From Moritella dasanensis ArB 0140 (lineage in GTDB: Bacteria > Pseudomonadota > Gammaproteobacteria > Enterobacterales > Moritellaceae), in assembly GCF_000276805.1 (NCBI RefSeq), contig NZ_AKXQ01000024.1:1-64000 (forward strand): a stretch of 64,000 nucleotides of DNA, given 5' to 3'. Below are positions 30,702 through 39,528 of the stretch, piece after piece. The notes beneath the pieces were generated by a model. It ran no database searches. It had not been told where the DNA came from and was given only the letters and a program-made list of their open reading frames with translations. A program made the position numbers and the translations under genes. Position 1 is the stretch's first letter. Each line of letters starts with the position of its first letter.

Positions 30702-31168
30702 AACAGCGTTTCCTTTATATAATGCTTACCGATACCTTCGAGAATACAAGACCCGCGGCTTAGCGACAATAGCAAACAGAGAAAAAAGTGAAGACCGAGC
30801 AAATCATAAACTCAGCGAGAAAATGTCCCAACCAGCCAACAATATATAACAGCTCTAAAGATAAAAAACCAAACGCAGCATTTAACACTGGATACCAAGT
30901 ATCGTACCGAGCGATCGCCTTGTAAACTTTAGGTGCTGTGCTATTGTTTGAATTACTTCCTTACATCTAAATGTATCAGCATAAACACGGCGACATGGTG
31001 ATTCAAACCATGGATCTCAGTGCGTCCAATTTAAAAAATGCTGAAAATAAAACCACTCTCTTTTCATTGCCATACAAGAAGTTCAAAAAAATGCACAAAA
31101 TCAATGTGCTCATTATCACAAACGTACTTTCTATCATTGTAAGTACTGTTGTGAAAGGACAATTTATT
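30702..31168. other. Intergenic region upstream of aroC
   Basis: 467 bases between the divergent aroC and the allene-oxide-cyclase-barrel-like gene. The longer frame running into that gene from 30971 has no ribosome-binding site and no family likeness, so it is treated as non-coding. No operator or RNA element was recognised. Confidence 0.45.
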
Positions 31169-31738
31169 ATGAACATAAAAATTGTAATTATAGCTGTTAT
31201 ATCTATTTTACTCGGTATGTCATCGACGGTGTCTGCAGCAGACAAGAAAGGAGGGAAAATACTGGTAATGAATTTAGTCGGCTCTGGGGCCATGTACGAA
31301 AGAATGGTGCCAGATTCAAATGGCGATGGGGAGGATGAAACGGCTTTTTGTTTTGATATTGACTTATTCAATGCGAAAAATGGCCGCTTAGTCGGTACCG
31401 CTACAGATTGTCTATCTAACATTACCGGCGCTGACGTTGGCGCTGGTTTGGCTTTAGTTGGCACAACTTATTTTCATTTACCACAAGGAAATCTGGTCAC
31501 CAGGGGTAATACATCAGTGCGACCTGTGACACAGGCTATAACCACTGCAGATGGACAGTTAATAACGCACATCACTGGCGCCGCTGGTACTAACAATGCC
31601 ATTTTAGAAGGAACAGGGCGATTTAAAAACAGTACTGGGGCAGTACGTTTGTCAGGTATGGTCGACTTGTCACAATTTTCAGCCGCTGTTGGCGATCCAA
31701 TTGCATTTGATTGCTTATTTGTGATCATACTCGATTGA
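31169..31738 (+). CDS. Secreted AOC-barrel/dirigent-like protein
   Basis: A 189-residue protein with a signal peptide (about 1-23, ending VSA^A) and no membrane span after it. The mature part is beta-rich with Gly-rich turns. Its end, GTGRFKNSTGAVRLSGMVDLS, resembles the closing strands of allene-oxide-cyclase/dirigent-like barrels (a GTGxFxxxxGxxxLxG pattern). No catalytic residues can be assigned. The start is chosen because AAAGGA lies about 9 bases before ATG 31169 and the signal peptide begins there. It sits alone between aroC and prmB, which are normally adjacent, so it may have been inserted. Family assignment is tentative. Confidence 0.6.
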   Translation: MNIKIVIIAVISILLGMSSTVSAADKKGGKILVMNLVGSGAMYERMVPDSNGDGEDETAFCFDIDLFNAKNGRLVGTATDCLSNITGADVGAGLALVGTTYFHLPQGNLVTRGNTSVRPVTQAITTADGQLITHITGAAGTNNAILEGTGRFKNSTGAVRLSGMVDLSQFSAAVGDPIAFDCLFVIILD

Positions 31739-31781
31739 GCACAATATTTACTGATGTGATGTTATTAATGTGATAACAATT

Positions 31782-31816
31782 AAAAAAGAGCAACCACTTT
31801 AGGTTGCTCTTCGTTT
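31782..31816. terminator. Bidirectional terminator, AOC-like/prmB
   Basis: Perfect stem AAGAGCAACC / GGTTGCTCTT with a 6-base loop, flanked by a run of six A on one side and T-rich sequence on the other, between convergent genes. Confidence 0.82.
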
Positions 31817-31844
31817 TGCTCGCAAGCCTATTTAAACGGTGCGA

Positions 31845-32774
31845 CTATTTAAACGGTGCAAATTCTGCCATTGAAGCTAAGATTTGCTCTTTGCTGATCA
31901 CGAAAATACCGTGGCCGCCATTTTGCATTTCTAACCAAGTAAATGGTACTTCTGGAAATTTATCTTGCATGTGAACCATGCTGTTACCAATCTCAACGAA
32001 CAGTAAACCACCATCGTTTAGCATATCAGGTGCTTGTGCTAGCATTTTCAACGTTAGCTCTAGACCATCAAAACCAGACTGTAAACCAATCTCAGGTTCA
32101 TGTTTGAACTCTTCAGGTAGGTTATCAATGTCTTCTTGATCAACATAAGGAGGATTCGATACGATCATGTCGTAACGTAAACCTGTTAAGTTAGAGAACA
32201 AGTCAGATTGAATTGGTGTTACTTGCTGCTCAACACCATGGTCTTGGATATTGATCTCGGCAACTTCAATCGCACCGTGTTCAATATCAACTGCATCAAT
32301 TTCTGAATCAGGGAATGCGTGAGACATCGCAATTGCAATACAACCACTACCCGTACACATATCCAGGATACGCATTGGTTCGTTGGTTAACCAAGGTTGG
32401 AAACCATTCATGATCAGTTCTGCAAACGGTGAGCGTGGCACTAGAACACGTTCATCAACAAAGAACTCTAAACCAGCAAACCAAGCTTTGTTAGTCAGGT
32501 ATGCAGCTGGGATACGTTCATTAACGCGGCGAACGATTAGCTCAACCAATTTTTGACGTTCAGAAGTAAGCAGTTTCGCATGACGAATTTGAGGGTCAAT
32601 ATCTAAGGGTAAATGTAGTGTCGGTAAGATTAACTGTACAGCTTCATCCCACGCGTTATCAGTACCGTGACCATAGAAAATACCCGCATCGTTAAAACGG
32701 CTAACCGCCCAACGGATGATATCTTGTATTGTTGTTAACTCTTTGACTGCTTCGTCAATAAAAATCCTGTCCAC
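31845..32774 (-). CDS. prmB: 50S ribosomal protein L3 glutamine methyltransferase
   Basis: SAM-dependent N5-glutamine methyltransferase that modifies ribosomal protein L3. The catalytic NPPY motif ([12 protein letters not shown]) and SAM loop ([14 protein letters not shown]) are intact. The longest frame starts TTG at 32816, but GTG at 32774 has TTGGAG 6 bases upstream and opens with [13 protein letters not shown], matching E. coli PrmB (MDKIFVDEAV); it gives 309 residues against 310. It is divergent from smrB, as in E. coli. Confidence 0.93.
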   Translation of the reverse strand: MDRIFIDEAVKELTTIQDIIRWAVSRFNDAGIFYGHGTDNAWDEAVQLILPTLHLPLDIDPQIRHAKLLTSERQKLVELIVRRVNERIPAAYLTNKAWFAGLEFFVDERVLVPRSPFAELIMNGFQPWLTNEPMRILDMCTGSGCIAIAMSHAFPDSEIDAVDIEHGAIEVAEINIQDHGVEQQVTPIQSDLFSNLTGLRYDMIVSNPPYVDQEDIDNLPEEFKHEPEIGLQSGFDGLELTLKMLAQAPDMLNDGGLLFVEIGNSMVHMQDKFPEVPFTWLEMQNGGHGIFVISKEQILASMAEFAPFK

Positions 32775-32851
32775 AATTGACTCCAATTTTGGTAAAGTAA
32801 CAAAATGTTTAATCAACTGAGCTTAGCAGTTGAATTTGGGTAACTAACATT

Positions 32852-33481
32852 ATGTTTAATAAACAAATGAAAAAAAAGATGTTGCTGCAAATAGATGTAG
32901 CAACAAAACAGGCACACGCTGCGCAAGTGAAAGTATCGCAAGCCGCGTTGAAACCGGATGAACACGCTCTTTTTTCTGATAGTATGAAAGGTATAAAACC
33001 TTTGGCACAGGATACCATACGCAAAACAAAAATCAGGGCTAATAAACCGAAAACACAAGCAAATGATTCGATCCGACAAGAATCAGCGCAACGTGAACAT
33101 TTTTTCTCCGATCAATTTGAACCACACATTGCTGACGAAGGCCCTACCCGTTATATACGTGATGACGTGTCACCCTATGAGTTGAAAAAATTACGTCGTG
33201 GTGATTACGAGCCGGAATTGCTTTTGGACTTGCATGGTTTAACCCAAGAAATAGCCAAGGTAGAAATATCTGCATTAATTTCTGAATGTCGTAAACAGCA
33301 TATTCGCTGCTGTAATGTCATGCACGGTCATGGCAAGAACATTCTTAAACGCCAATTACCGATGTGGTTAGCCCAGCATCCCGATATCGAAGCCTTTCAT
33401 CAAGCGACTAAAACGTGGGGTGGCAGTGCCGCTATCTCGATTCTCGTTGAATTGACGAACAAAGAAGACTTTTTAAGGTAG
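32852..33481 (+). CDS. smrB: Endonuclease SmrB (collided-ribosome mRNA cleavage)
   Basis: Smr-domain endonuclease that cuts mRNA at collided ribosomes in E. coli. It has 209 residues. The N-terminal basic helical region (about 1-100) probably contacts ribosomes. The Smr domain (about 125-209) has LDLHGLTQ, VMHGHGKNILKRQLPMWL and the WGGSAAISILV end. The N-terminal part is somewhat longer than in E. coli (about 183 residues total). It is divergent from prmB and followed after 3 bases by a small membrane-protein gene. Confidence 0.92.
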   Translation: MFNKQMKKKMLLQIDVATKQAHAAQVKVSQAALKPDEHALFSDSMKGIKPLAQDTIRKTKIRANKPKTQANDSIRQESAQREHFFSDQFEPHIADEGPTRYIRDDVSPYELKKLRRGDYEPELLLDLHGLTQEIAKVEISALISECRKQHIRCCNVMHGHGKNILKRQLPMWLAQHPDIEAFHQATKTWGGSAAISILVELTNKEDFLR

Positions 33482-33484
33482 TGA

Positions 33485-33754
33485 ATGATGGTGGTTGATA
33501 AACAAGACCAGTGGTTTGCAGAACTCGAAAAAGAAAATAACGAACGTCTGGCAGAACTTGAAGAAGCAATACAGGAAGAAGATAGGCTACACGTTATAAA
33601 ATCAGCCAAGATAAAGGTAAAGGCTGAAAAAACGGCAGCGTTTCACGCCAAGCACCCAAGGCTGAGCTTTTTAAAGCGTTACAATGTCATCATCATGATG
33701 CTGCTGAGTGTATGCGTGACTGCAGGATTTAATGCAGCGATGTTTCTTGAGTGA
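33485..33754 (+). CDS. Small coiled-coil membrane protein
   Basis: An 89-residue protein of unknown function. Residues about 8-50 are strongly charged (Glu/Lys) and probably form a helical coiled coil. A single membrane span lies at about 67-86 (NVIIMMLLSVCVTAGFNAA), so it is likely tail-anchored with the charged part cytoplasmic. The start is 3 bases after the smrB stop, indicating one transcript and perhaps a related role. No family is recognised. Confidence 0.72.
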   Translation: MMVVDKQDQWFAELEKENNERLAELEEAIQEEDRLHVIKSAKIKVKAEKTAAFHAKHPRLSFLKRYNVIIMMLLSVCVTAGFNAAMFLE

Positions 33755-33810
33755 GCCGAAGACGATTTGAATGTCTCGAAAACTATCTTGCACTAAAAAA
33801 CAGGCACAAA

Positions 33811-33839
33811 AAAAGGTTAGTGCGTAACACTAACCTTTC
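33811..33839. terminator. Bidirectional terminator, smrB operon/ytfK
   Basis: Perfect 11-bp stem AAAGGTTAGTG / CACTAACCTTT with a 5-base loop, preceded by a run of A. It lies between convergent transcripts. Confidence 0.85.
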
Positions 33840-33851
33840 ATGCTCAGTCTG

Positions 33852-34049
33852 TTAAACCGCAAATCGTTTAATTTCACGATTCACTTCCGAGATACGCATT
33901 TTAACATTGTTACCTGCGTTGCTCGGCATGACTAACATACCTTGCTGAAACTCTAACAGTCCCAAACCTGTGACATAGAGAGTTCCACGAAAAAAACTTT
34001 TTACATATCTTGCGATACGTAACGAGTTAAACTGTTTAAAACTACGCAT
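33852..34049 (-). CDS. ytfK: YtfK-like DUF1107 protein
   Basis: A 65-residue protein matching the E. coli YtfK pattern: a FKQFNSLRIARYVKSFFRGTLY start (YtfK has the same ARYVK/AKYVK and FFRG/LFRG segments), LEFQQGMLVMP in the middle and SEVNREI at the end. In E. coli, YtfK stimulates SpoT-dependent (p)ppGpp synthesis in phosphate and fatty-acid stress. A strong AAAGGAG lies 6 bases before the ATG, which supports it as a real gene despite its size. It is monocistronic. Confidence 0.82.
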   Translation of the reverse strand: MRSFKQFNSLRIARYVKSFFRGTLYVTGLGLLEFQQGMLVMPSNAGNNVKMRISEVNREIKRFAV

Positions 34050-34208
34050 TTAGCACTCCTTTATACGCTTATATAGGTACCATCCAAGTACCCAAACAGA
34101 AGCGGCATAATATACTAACAATTGGGTAATGCAAAGGGATTTAACACTGCATTAACCATTGTATAAAGTGTAAGCACTAATCATAAAAATAAATAATAAA
34201 TCAGTTAA

Positions 34209-34676
34209 CTACTTTATACTCGCTGGTGTTTCTAACCACTTAAAATTACAATCTTTGTCATTAAGTTCTAAGCAAGCAATCGCAGATGTGGCGAATGCTG
34301 GCATATGTTTACTGGCTGTTAGCGCTGAGGTTAAATAACTCACCACAGGTAAATGTGAAACCAGTAACACAGTTTTATAATTATGTTGCTCTACCAGTGC
34401 ACGAACATAATCAGCAATAAATTCGGCATCACCATAAGGCGTAATGTCTTCACATACTTCGACCTTGTTTACGGTAAAAAAGTTCCCGATAACTTGCCAA
34501 GTTTGCGTTGCTCGTACATAAGGGCTGTGTAATACACAATCTAAAGTCGGTTCTATTGCACTTAACCAGTTGGCCATATCAACAGACTGTTGTCGTCCAG
34601 TGCCAGTTAGTTCACGTTCCGCATCGCTGTTTGCATACAAGCCCGCTTGACCGTGTCGCATAATATATATCTTCAT
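34209..34676 (-). CDS. sixA: Phosphohistidine phosphatase SixA
   Basis: Histidine-phosphatase superfamily protein that removes phosphate from His in HPt domains and in PTS proteins such as NPr. It has 155 residues, near E. coli SixA (161). The catalytic RHG is at the start (MKIYIMRHGQAG), the second His is in LLVSHLPVV, and HSPYVRATQTW is conserved. It is a single gene with no clear terminator. Confidence 0.93.
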   Translation of the reverse strand: MKIYIMRHGQAGLYANSDAERELTGTGRQQSVDMANWLSAIEPTLDCVLHSPYVRATQTWQVIGNFFTVNKVEVCEDITPYGDAEFIADYVRALVEQHNYKTVLLVSHLPVVSYLTSALTASKHMPAFATSAIACLELNDKDCNFKWLETPASIK

Positions 34677-35005
34677 ACCACCACACCATATTGTTGATTG
34701 AGTTAGCTACTGAAATAGACTTTAACACATCCCAAAAAACGATTGCATGATAACGTCACTTGATGACAGAAATATTAAAAACCACGTTTAGCTTATGTTT
34801 TTAAACATTGTTTTCAAAAAATACTTACTTACTGGCATTTTAGCGCCATACTGAATTATATTATAAGTAACAGTATCGTCTTAGTGCGGTATCTATATTA
34901 AGCTTAACCCTCAGAATTCATCACTGCATTTTGTATTGGCTATTCTTTGAAGCTGATCTAATTTTAATTATTCGTCTGATGCAGCCGTCACATGGAGCAC
35001 TCGCC
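34677..35005. other. Divergent intergenic region, sixA/M16 peptidase
   Basis: About 330 AT-rich bases between two divergent genes. The open frame reaching back to 34931 is treated as non-coding. No promoter or operator was recognised with confidence. Confidence 0.4.
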
Positions 35006-37813
35006 TTGATAACTAGTCCTAATGATTACAAACAATATCGCCACATCACGCTCCCTAATGGATTAGTGGTATTACTGATCCAAGATGATCAATGTAAAAA
35101 GTCCGCCGCTTCCATGTCTGTTGCCGTCGGCCATTTTGATGATCCGAGCCAACATGAAGGGCTCGCGCATTTACTCGAACATATGTTATTTTTGGGCACA
35201 GACAAGTACCCAAAACCCGGTGAATACCAGTCGTTTATTTCCATGCATGGTGGCAGTAACAACGCCTGGACTGGCACCGAATATACCAACTATTACTTTG
35301 ATATTAACAACAGCTACTTCCATAACGCCCTTGATCGTTTCGCCCAATTTTTTATCGCGCCCAGTTTTAATGCCGACTTATTAGAACGCGAACGTCATGC
35401 CGTTGATTCCGAATATAAGCTCAAGCTTAAAGATGACGTACGTCGTTTCTACCAAGCACACAAAGAAACCGTTAATCCAACCCACCCTTTTAGTAAATTC
35501 TCGGTGGGTAACCTCACGACATTGGCCGACACCGAAACTTATACATTACGTGATGAGTTATTACGCTTTTACCAGCAACATTACTGCGCATCTTTAATGA
35601 AGTTAGTGATCCAATCCGAGCTGACGCTAGACAAGCAAGAGCACATGCTGAAGGAGATGTTCTCGGCTGTGCCAAATCGAGGTATCAATGCAGTGCCTTT
35701 GGCAACGCCGCTGTATACCGATGCACAATTACAACAAGCAATTTGGGTAGAATCACTTAGCGGTCACAAGAAGTTATATATCTGCTTCCCCTTGGGCGAT
35801 ACCCTACCTTATTACCAAATCAAACCGCTGAATTACATCAGCCAGTTAATCGGTGATGAAACCGAAGGCAGTTTATTGTCGCTGTTGAAACGTAAGGGTT
35901 GGGTAACCGCATTATCAGCAGGCAGTGGTCAAACGGGTGCTAATTTTAAAGATTATAATGTCATTATGGGGTTAACCAGTGATGGCTTTAACCATATCAC
36001 CGAGATCGTGGAATTCTGCCTGCAATATATCAAGCTGATTAGCGAACAAGGCTTACAGGCGTGGCGCTATGACGAGAAAAAGAATTTCTTAGAACAAGCC
36101 TTTCGTTATCAAGAAAAAATACCGGCGGTTAAAAACGTTTCACACCTATCGCAAAATTTGCATGTCTATCAGCCTGAACATGTCATTTATGGTGATTACA
36201 TGATGACGGGATTTGATATCGAGGCTTGTCGTTTCTTCTTGCAGCAGCTTAATCCGAAAAATATGCGCTTGATGGTATCGGCACCGAATTTAGACACCAA
36301 TAAAAAAGCAGCTTGGTATGATACGCCTTATCGCGTGGATGCATTTACACCTAGCCAAAAACAACGCTGGGCGGATGTAGATATTAATCCCAGCCTAGTA
36401 TTACCCATCAAGAATCTGTTCATGAGTCCTTCTTTAGAAGCCCTTGCGCTGGATAAAGCTAAGCTCACAGAACAACCTAGTTTGATTGATGAAAGTGATG
36501 GTTTCAAAACTTGGTTTATGCAGGAACATGAATTCCATTTACCTAAGGGTAATATTTTCATTTCCATTGACAGTGAATATGCCATTGCCAACACCCATAA
36601 TATCGCCATGACACGATTAGCGGTTGAGTTGTTGATGGAGCAATTAAATACGCTGACGTACCAAGCCGAAATTGCCGGGATTAATTACCATATTTATGCC
36701 CATCAAGGCGGGTTCACTTTACACCTTGCCGGGTTTGCGCAGAAACAGTTCGAGTTATTAAAACTGATCATCGGTCATCGTCACTTACAAGCTGTTGATA
36801 ATGAAACCTTCGCCAGTATTCGTAATCAGATGCTGATTGCATGGGAAAACCAGAAACAAGCAAAACCGATTAATCGCTTATTTTCGGAGTTAACCTCGGT
36901 GCTGCAACCGAATAACCCATCGAGTGAGCGCTTAGCCAAAGCCTTGATGAGTATTAAGCAAGAACAGTTACCTGAGTATCTAGAAAAAGTGTATCAAAAT
37001 ATCAGTGTTGAAATATTGATCCACGGTGACTGGCATCACGCTCAAGCACTGGAGATAGGTCAGTACGTCAAAGCTAAACTGCACCCAATTAGTACGCCAG
37101 GTAAAGAGACAATACGTAAATTGGTGGATATCCAAGATACCGGTTCTTTGGTGCACGAAGTCGCTGTTGAACATAACGATGCGGCGTTGATTGTGTATTA
37201 TCAAGCACCAAAAATTTCACCGAAAGAGTTGGCCTATTACAGTTTGGCCAATCATGTGATGTCATCTAAATTCTTCTATGAATTGCGTACCCAGCAACAA
37301 TTAGGTTATGTCGTTGGTACTGGTAATATACCGCTTAATCGCCACGCGGGTCTGATGTTCTATGTACAATCACCCCATACGTCACCAACGAAACTGCTTG
37401 ATGCGATCAATGACTTTATTGATTTCTTCCCGTTTGGGATGATCTCGTTTACCGAGCAACAGTGGCAATCGAGTAAGCAAGGATTAGTGTCTAAAGTGCG
37501 CGAACCTGACACCAACATCAACAGTAAAAGTAAACGCCTGTGGCATTCTATTGGTATTAAAGATAAAGATTTTGATAAGTCTGAAAAAATTGCTGAAGAA
37601 TTAGAGAATATCGAGCGTGTCGATTTAATCCGCTTTATGGTTGAGTTGAAATCTCGAACGTCTGACCGTTTGATTATGGCATCCATCAATCCATCACTCC
37701 CGCATGATGAAGAAGAAGATGAATATGAAGAACGTCATGTAGAGACGTTTGAAGGCACCTATATTACCGATGTCGAAGCCTTCCAGCAGCAAAGTCATAT
37801 CTTTGAGCTTTAA
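35006..37813 (+). CDS. M16-family zinc metallopeptidase (insulinase/pitrilysin-like)
   Basis: Inverzincin peptidase related to E. coli protease III and insulysin. The Zn motif HxxEH is present (HLLEH, His55 and His59, Glu58 catalytic) with the distal Glu in RHAVDSEYK. Two further M16 domains and the C-terminal half follow, for 935 residues. No signal peptide is visible, so it is probably cytosolic, unlike PtrA. The frame is open from TTG 34931, but TTG 35006 has TGGAG 8 bases upstream and yields MITSPNDYKQYRHI, resembling relatives that begin near SPND; ATG 34979 is a third option. The tail (about 890-935) is Glu-rich. Confidence 0.88.
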   Translation: MITSPNDYKQYRHITLPNGLVVLLIQDDQCKKSAASMSVAVGHFDDPSQHEGLAHLLEHMLFLGTDKYPKPGEYQSFISMHGGSNNAWTGTEYTNYYFDINNSYFHNALDRFAQFFIAPSFNADLLERERHAVDSEYKLKLKDDVRRFYQAHKETVNPTHPFSKFSVGNLTTLADTETYTLRDELLRFYQQHYCASLMKLVIQSELTLDKQEHMLKEMFSAVPNRGINAVPLATPLYTDAQLQQAIWVESLSGHKKLYICFPLGDTLPYYQIKPLNYISQLIGDETEGSLLSLLKRKGWVTALSAGSGQTGANFKDYNVIMGLTSDGFNHITEIVEFCLQYIKLISEQGLQAWRYDEKKNFLEQAFRYQEKIPAVKNVSHLSQNLHVYQPEHVIYGDYMMTGFDIEACRFFLQQLNPKNMRLMVSAPNLDTNKKAAWYDTPYRVDAFTPSQKQRWADVDINPSLVLPIKNLFMSPSLEALALDKAKLTEQPSLIDESDGFKTWFMQEHEFHLPKGNIFISIDSEYAIANTHNIAMTRLAVELLMEQLNTLTYQAEIAGINYHIYAHQGGFTLHLAGFAQKQFELLKLIIGHRHLQAVDNETFASIRNQMLIAWENQKQAKPINRLFSELTSVLQPNNPSSERLAKALMSIKQEQLPEYLEKVYQNISVEILIHGDWHHAQALEIGQYVKAKLHPISTPGKETIRKLVDIQDTGSLVHEVAVEHNDAALIVYYQAPKISPKELAYYSLANHVMSSKFFYELRTQQQLGYVVGTGNIPLNRHAGLMFYVQSPHTSPTKLLDAINDFIDFFPFGMISFTEQQWQSSKQGLVSKVREPDTNINSKSKRLWHSIGIKDKDFDKSEKIAEELENIERVDLIRFMVELKSRTSDRLIMASINPSLPHDEEEDEYEERHVETFEGTYITDVEAFQQQSHIFEL

Positions 37814-37839
37814 CGTTAAAAAATAATATAACGAGCACA

Positions 37840-37880
37840 AAAAAGGCGCTGTCGGTATCAACCCACAGCGCCTTTCTTTT
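37840..37880. terminator. Bidirectional terminator, M16/LysE exporter
   Basis: Perfect stem AAGGCGCTGT (37843-37852) / ACAGCGCCTT (37865-37874) with a 12-base loop, A run before and T-rich sequence after. It lies between convergent genes. Confidence 0.85.
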
Positions 37881-37921
37881 ATCAATTTGTTGTTAACACG
37901 TGTTAACTGCTTAGCTATTAA

Positions 37922-38545
37922 CTAACTACTTAGACCGATGAAACCACCGAGGGTAATTAACAGACCACCGGTCGCTTTATTGATCTTATCTTGATAACGA
38001 TTCAGCATCGATTTTAAGCTACCACGGTTAAGCAAGATGATGAAACAAGACCACAGCACTGCCGTTTCGACGAAGATAGATAAGCTGATTAATAACTTGT
38101 CTGATGTTGGCGTTTCAGGTGCAATAACCTGACTGAATGCAGCGACCATAAACATCAAAATTTTAGGATTTAATAAATTACACAATAGACCGTCTAAATA
38201 CGCTTTTACTGGACGATAGTTGAGTGTACCAGCATCGACTTCGATTTCGCTTTTACCCGCTCGTAGCGATTTAATACCAATATAAATAAGGTAAGCAGCG
38301 CCTAACCAACGGACGACATTGAATAGCATCGGGTTGCTTGAAATAAGTAATGAGATACCGAACAGACCTAACATCATGTGTACAGCCAAACCACTAATGA
38401 TACCGCCAACACAATACCAAGCAGCACGTTTCGCATTTAGGCTACCGTATTTTAAAACCAGCATCATGTCTGGCCCAGGGCTGAGCATACCAAAGAAGTT
38501 AATAATTAATAAAGACACTATAATTTCGTACATGATCATCACCAT
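37922..38545 (-). CDS. LysE/RhtB-family amino acid exporter
   Basis: Inner-membrane exporter of the LysE/RhtB family, about 6 spans in 207 residues. The family opening is present (FFGMLSPGPDMMLVLKYG), as are GAAYLIYIGIKSLRAG and NLLNPKILMFMVAAF. The substrate (neutral amino acids or homoserine lactone-like compounds) cannot be told. It follows the LysR gene on the same strand by about 55 bases and may be its target. Several ATG/GTG codons cluster at the start (38545 to 38533), so the start is uncertain by a few residues. Confidence 0.88.
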   Translation of the reverse strand: MVMIMYEIIVSLLIINFFGMLSPGPDMMLVLKYGSLNAKRAAWYCVGGIISGLAVHMMLGLFGISLLISSNPMLFNVVRWLGAAYLIYIGIKSLRAGKSEIEVDAGTLNYRPVKAYLDGLLCNLLNPKILMFMVAAFSQVIAPETPTSDKLLISLSIFVETAVLWSCFIILLNRGSLKSMLNRYQDKINKATGGLLITLGGFIGLSS

Positions 38546-38601
38546 TCCATTGCGTTAAGGTTATGATAGAACGCAAATCGAAATGAATAAAATGACTTAT
38601 C

Positions 38602-39528
38602 CTACTCCCCTGTAGTCCCAGCTGGAATATTGCTACTTAATTGAGCATGTAGTTCATCACGCAACCACTTATGCGCCAAATCATGGTCAAAACGGGGATG
38701 CCAGATGATTGCGGCCTGTAGAATAGGTAATTTAATCGGTAATTTTTTGCGGATAAATTGCTCGCCAATAATAAGTTTATCGGCAATCGAGTTGGGTATG
38801 GTCAATAAATGGTCGGTTTTGGCAATAATACTAAAAGCTGAAGAATAAGACGGAATACGCAATGCCACATCTCTAAATACCCCTTGCGCCGACAGTGCCA
38901 CATCAATATCACTGGATTTATCTGCGCCCGAGGTAATAATACCGTGCGGATATTGGCTGTAATTAGACAAGGTCAGTGCTACCTGTTCTAACGGATGCCC
39001 TTGACGCATAATGCACACATAGCTATCTTGCTCTAACGGCAGATAAGACAGGTGTTTATGCTCAGGACGGATAATTGTCGCGCCTAAGTCAATCTCACCA
39101 CGCTCCATTGCCGCTAAAGTAAACGTATCCCAATAAGTCAGGTTAAGTTTAATATTGGGGGCATGCTGATACAAATGCGCCAGTGCCGCAGGTAGAATAT
39201 AGTCGGTCACATAATCGGTTGAAGCGATAGTAAATTCACGTTGTGATTGCAAGGGATCAAAGCCCCCTGTCACCAACAAACCATCAATGTTATTTAAGAT
39301 CTGCGTTAATCGTGGTTTTAACTGCTTGGCCTTCTCAGTTAACTGACTTTTATTATCAATTTTGATCAGTAAAGGGTCGGCAAAAATCTCGCGTAATTTC
39401 GCCAGGTTTTTACTCATTGCCGACTGGGTAATAAATTGGCGCTGTGCAGCTGCCGTTACTTGCTGCTCTTGCAACAAGTACTGCAGACTGAGTAATAAGT
39501 TGAGATTGATACGTTGTAAATTAATCAT
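38602..39528 (-). CDS. LysR-family transcriptional regulator
   Basis: DNA-binding regulator with an N-terminal winged helix-turn-helix (about residues 5-65: LLLSLQYLLQEQQVTAAAQ, QSAMSKNLAKLREIF) and a C-terminal inducer-binding domain in 308 residues. It is the LeuO/NodD-type variant in which the recognition helix carries TQSAMSKNLAKL. Its start overlaps the end of the Pat-like gene by 8 bases, so the two are translationally coupled; the LysE exporter follows. The effector is unknown. Confidence 0.9.
   Translation of the reverse strand: MINLQRINLNLLLSLQYLLQEQQVTAAAQRQFITQSAMSKNLAKLREIFADPLLIKIDNKSQLTEKAKQLKPRLTQILNNIDGLLVTGGFDPLQSQREFTIASTDYVTDYILPAALAHLYQHAPNIKLNLTYWDTFTLAAMERGEIDLGATIIRPEHKHLSYLPLEQDSYVCIMRQGHPLEQVALTLSNYSQYPHGIITSGADKSSDIDVALSAQGVFRDVALRIPSYSSAFSIIAKTDHLLTIPNSIADKLIIGEQFIRKKLPIKLPILQAAIIWHPRFDHDLAHKWLRDELHAQLSSNIPAGTTGE

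Noticed and set aside
30971-31168. N-terminal extension of the AOC-like protein
   Set aside because: No ribosome-binding site, no family likeness, and it would put the signal peptide 66 residues inside the protein.
32809-33079. Minus-strand frames across smrB
   Set aside because: They are antisense to a well-recognised Smr-domain gene and Cys/Phe-rich in a way typical of shadow frames.
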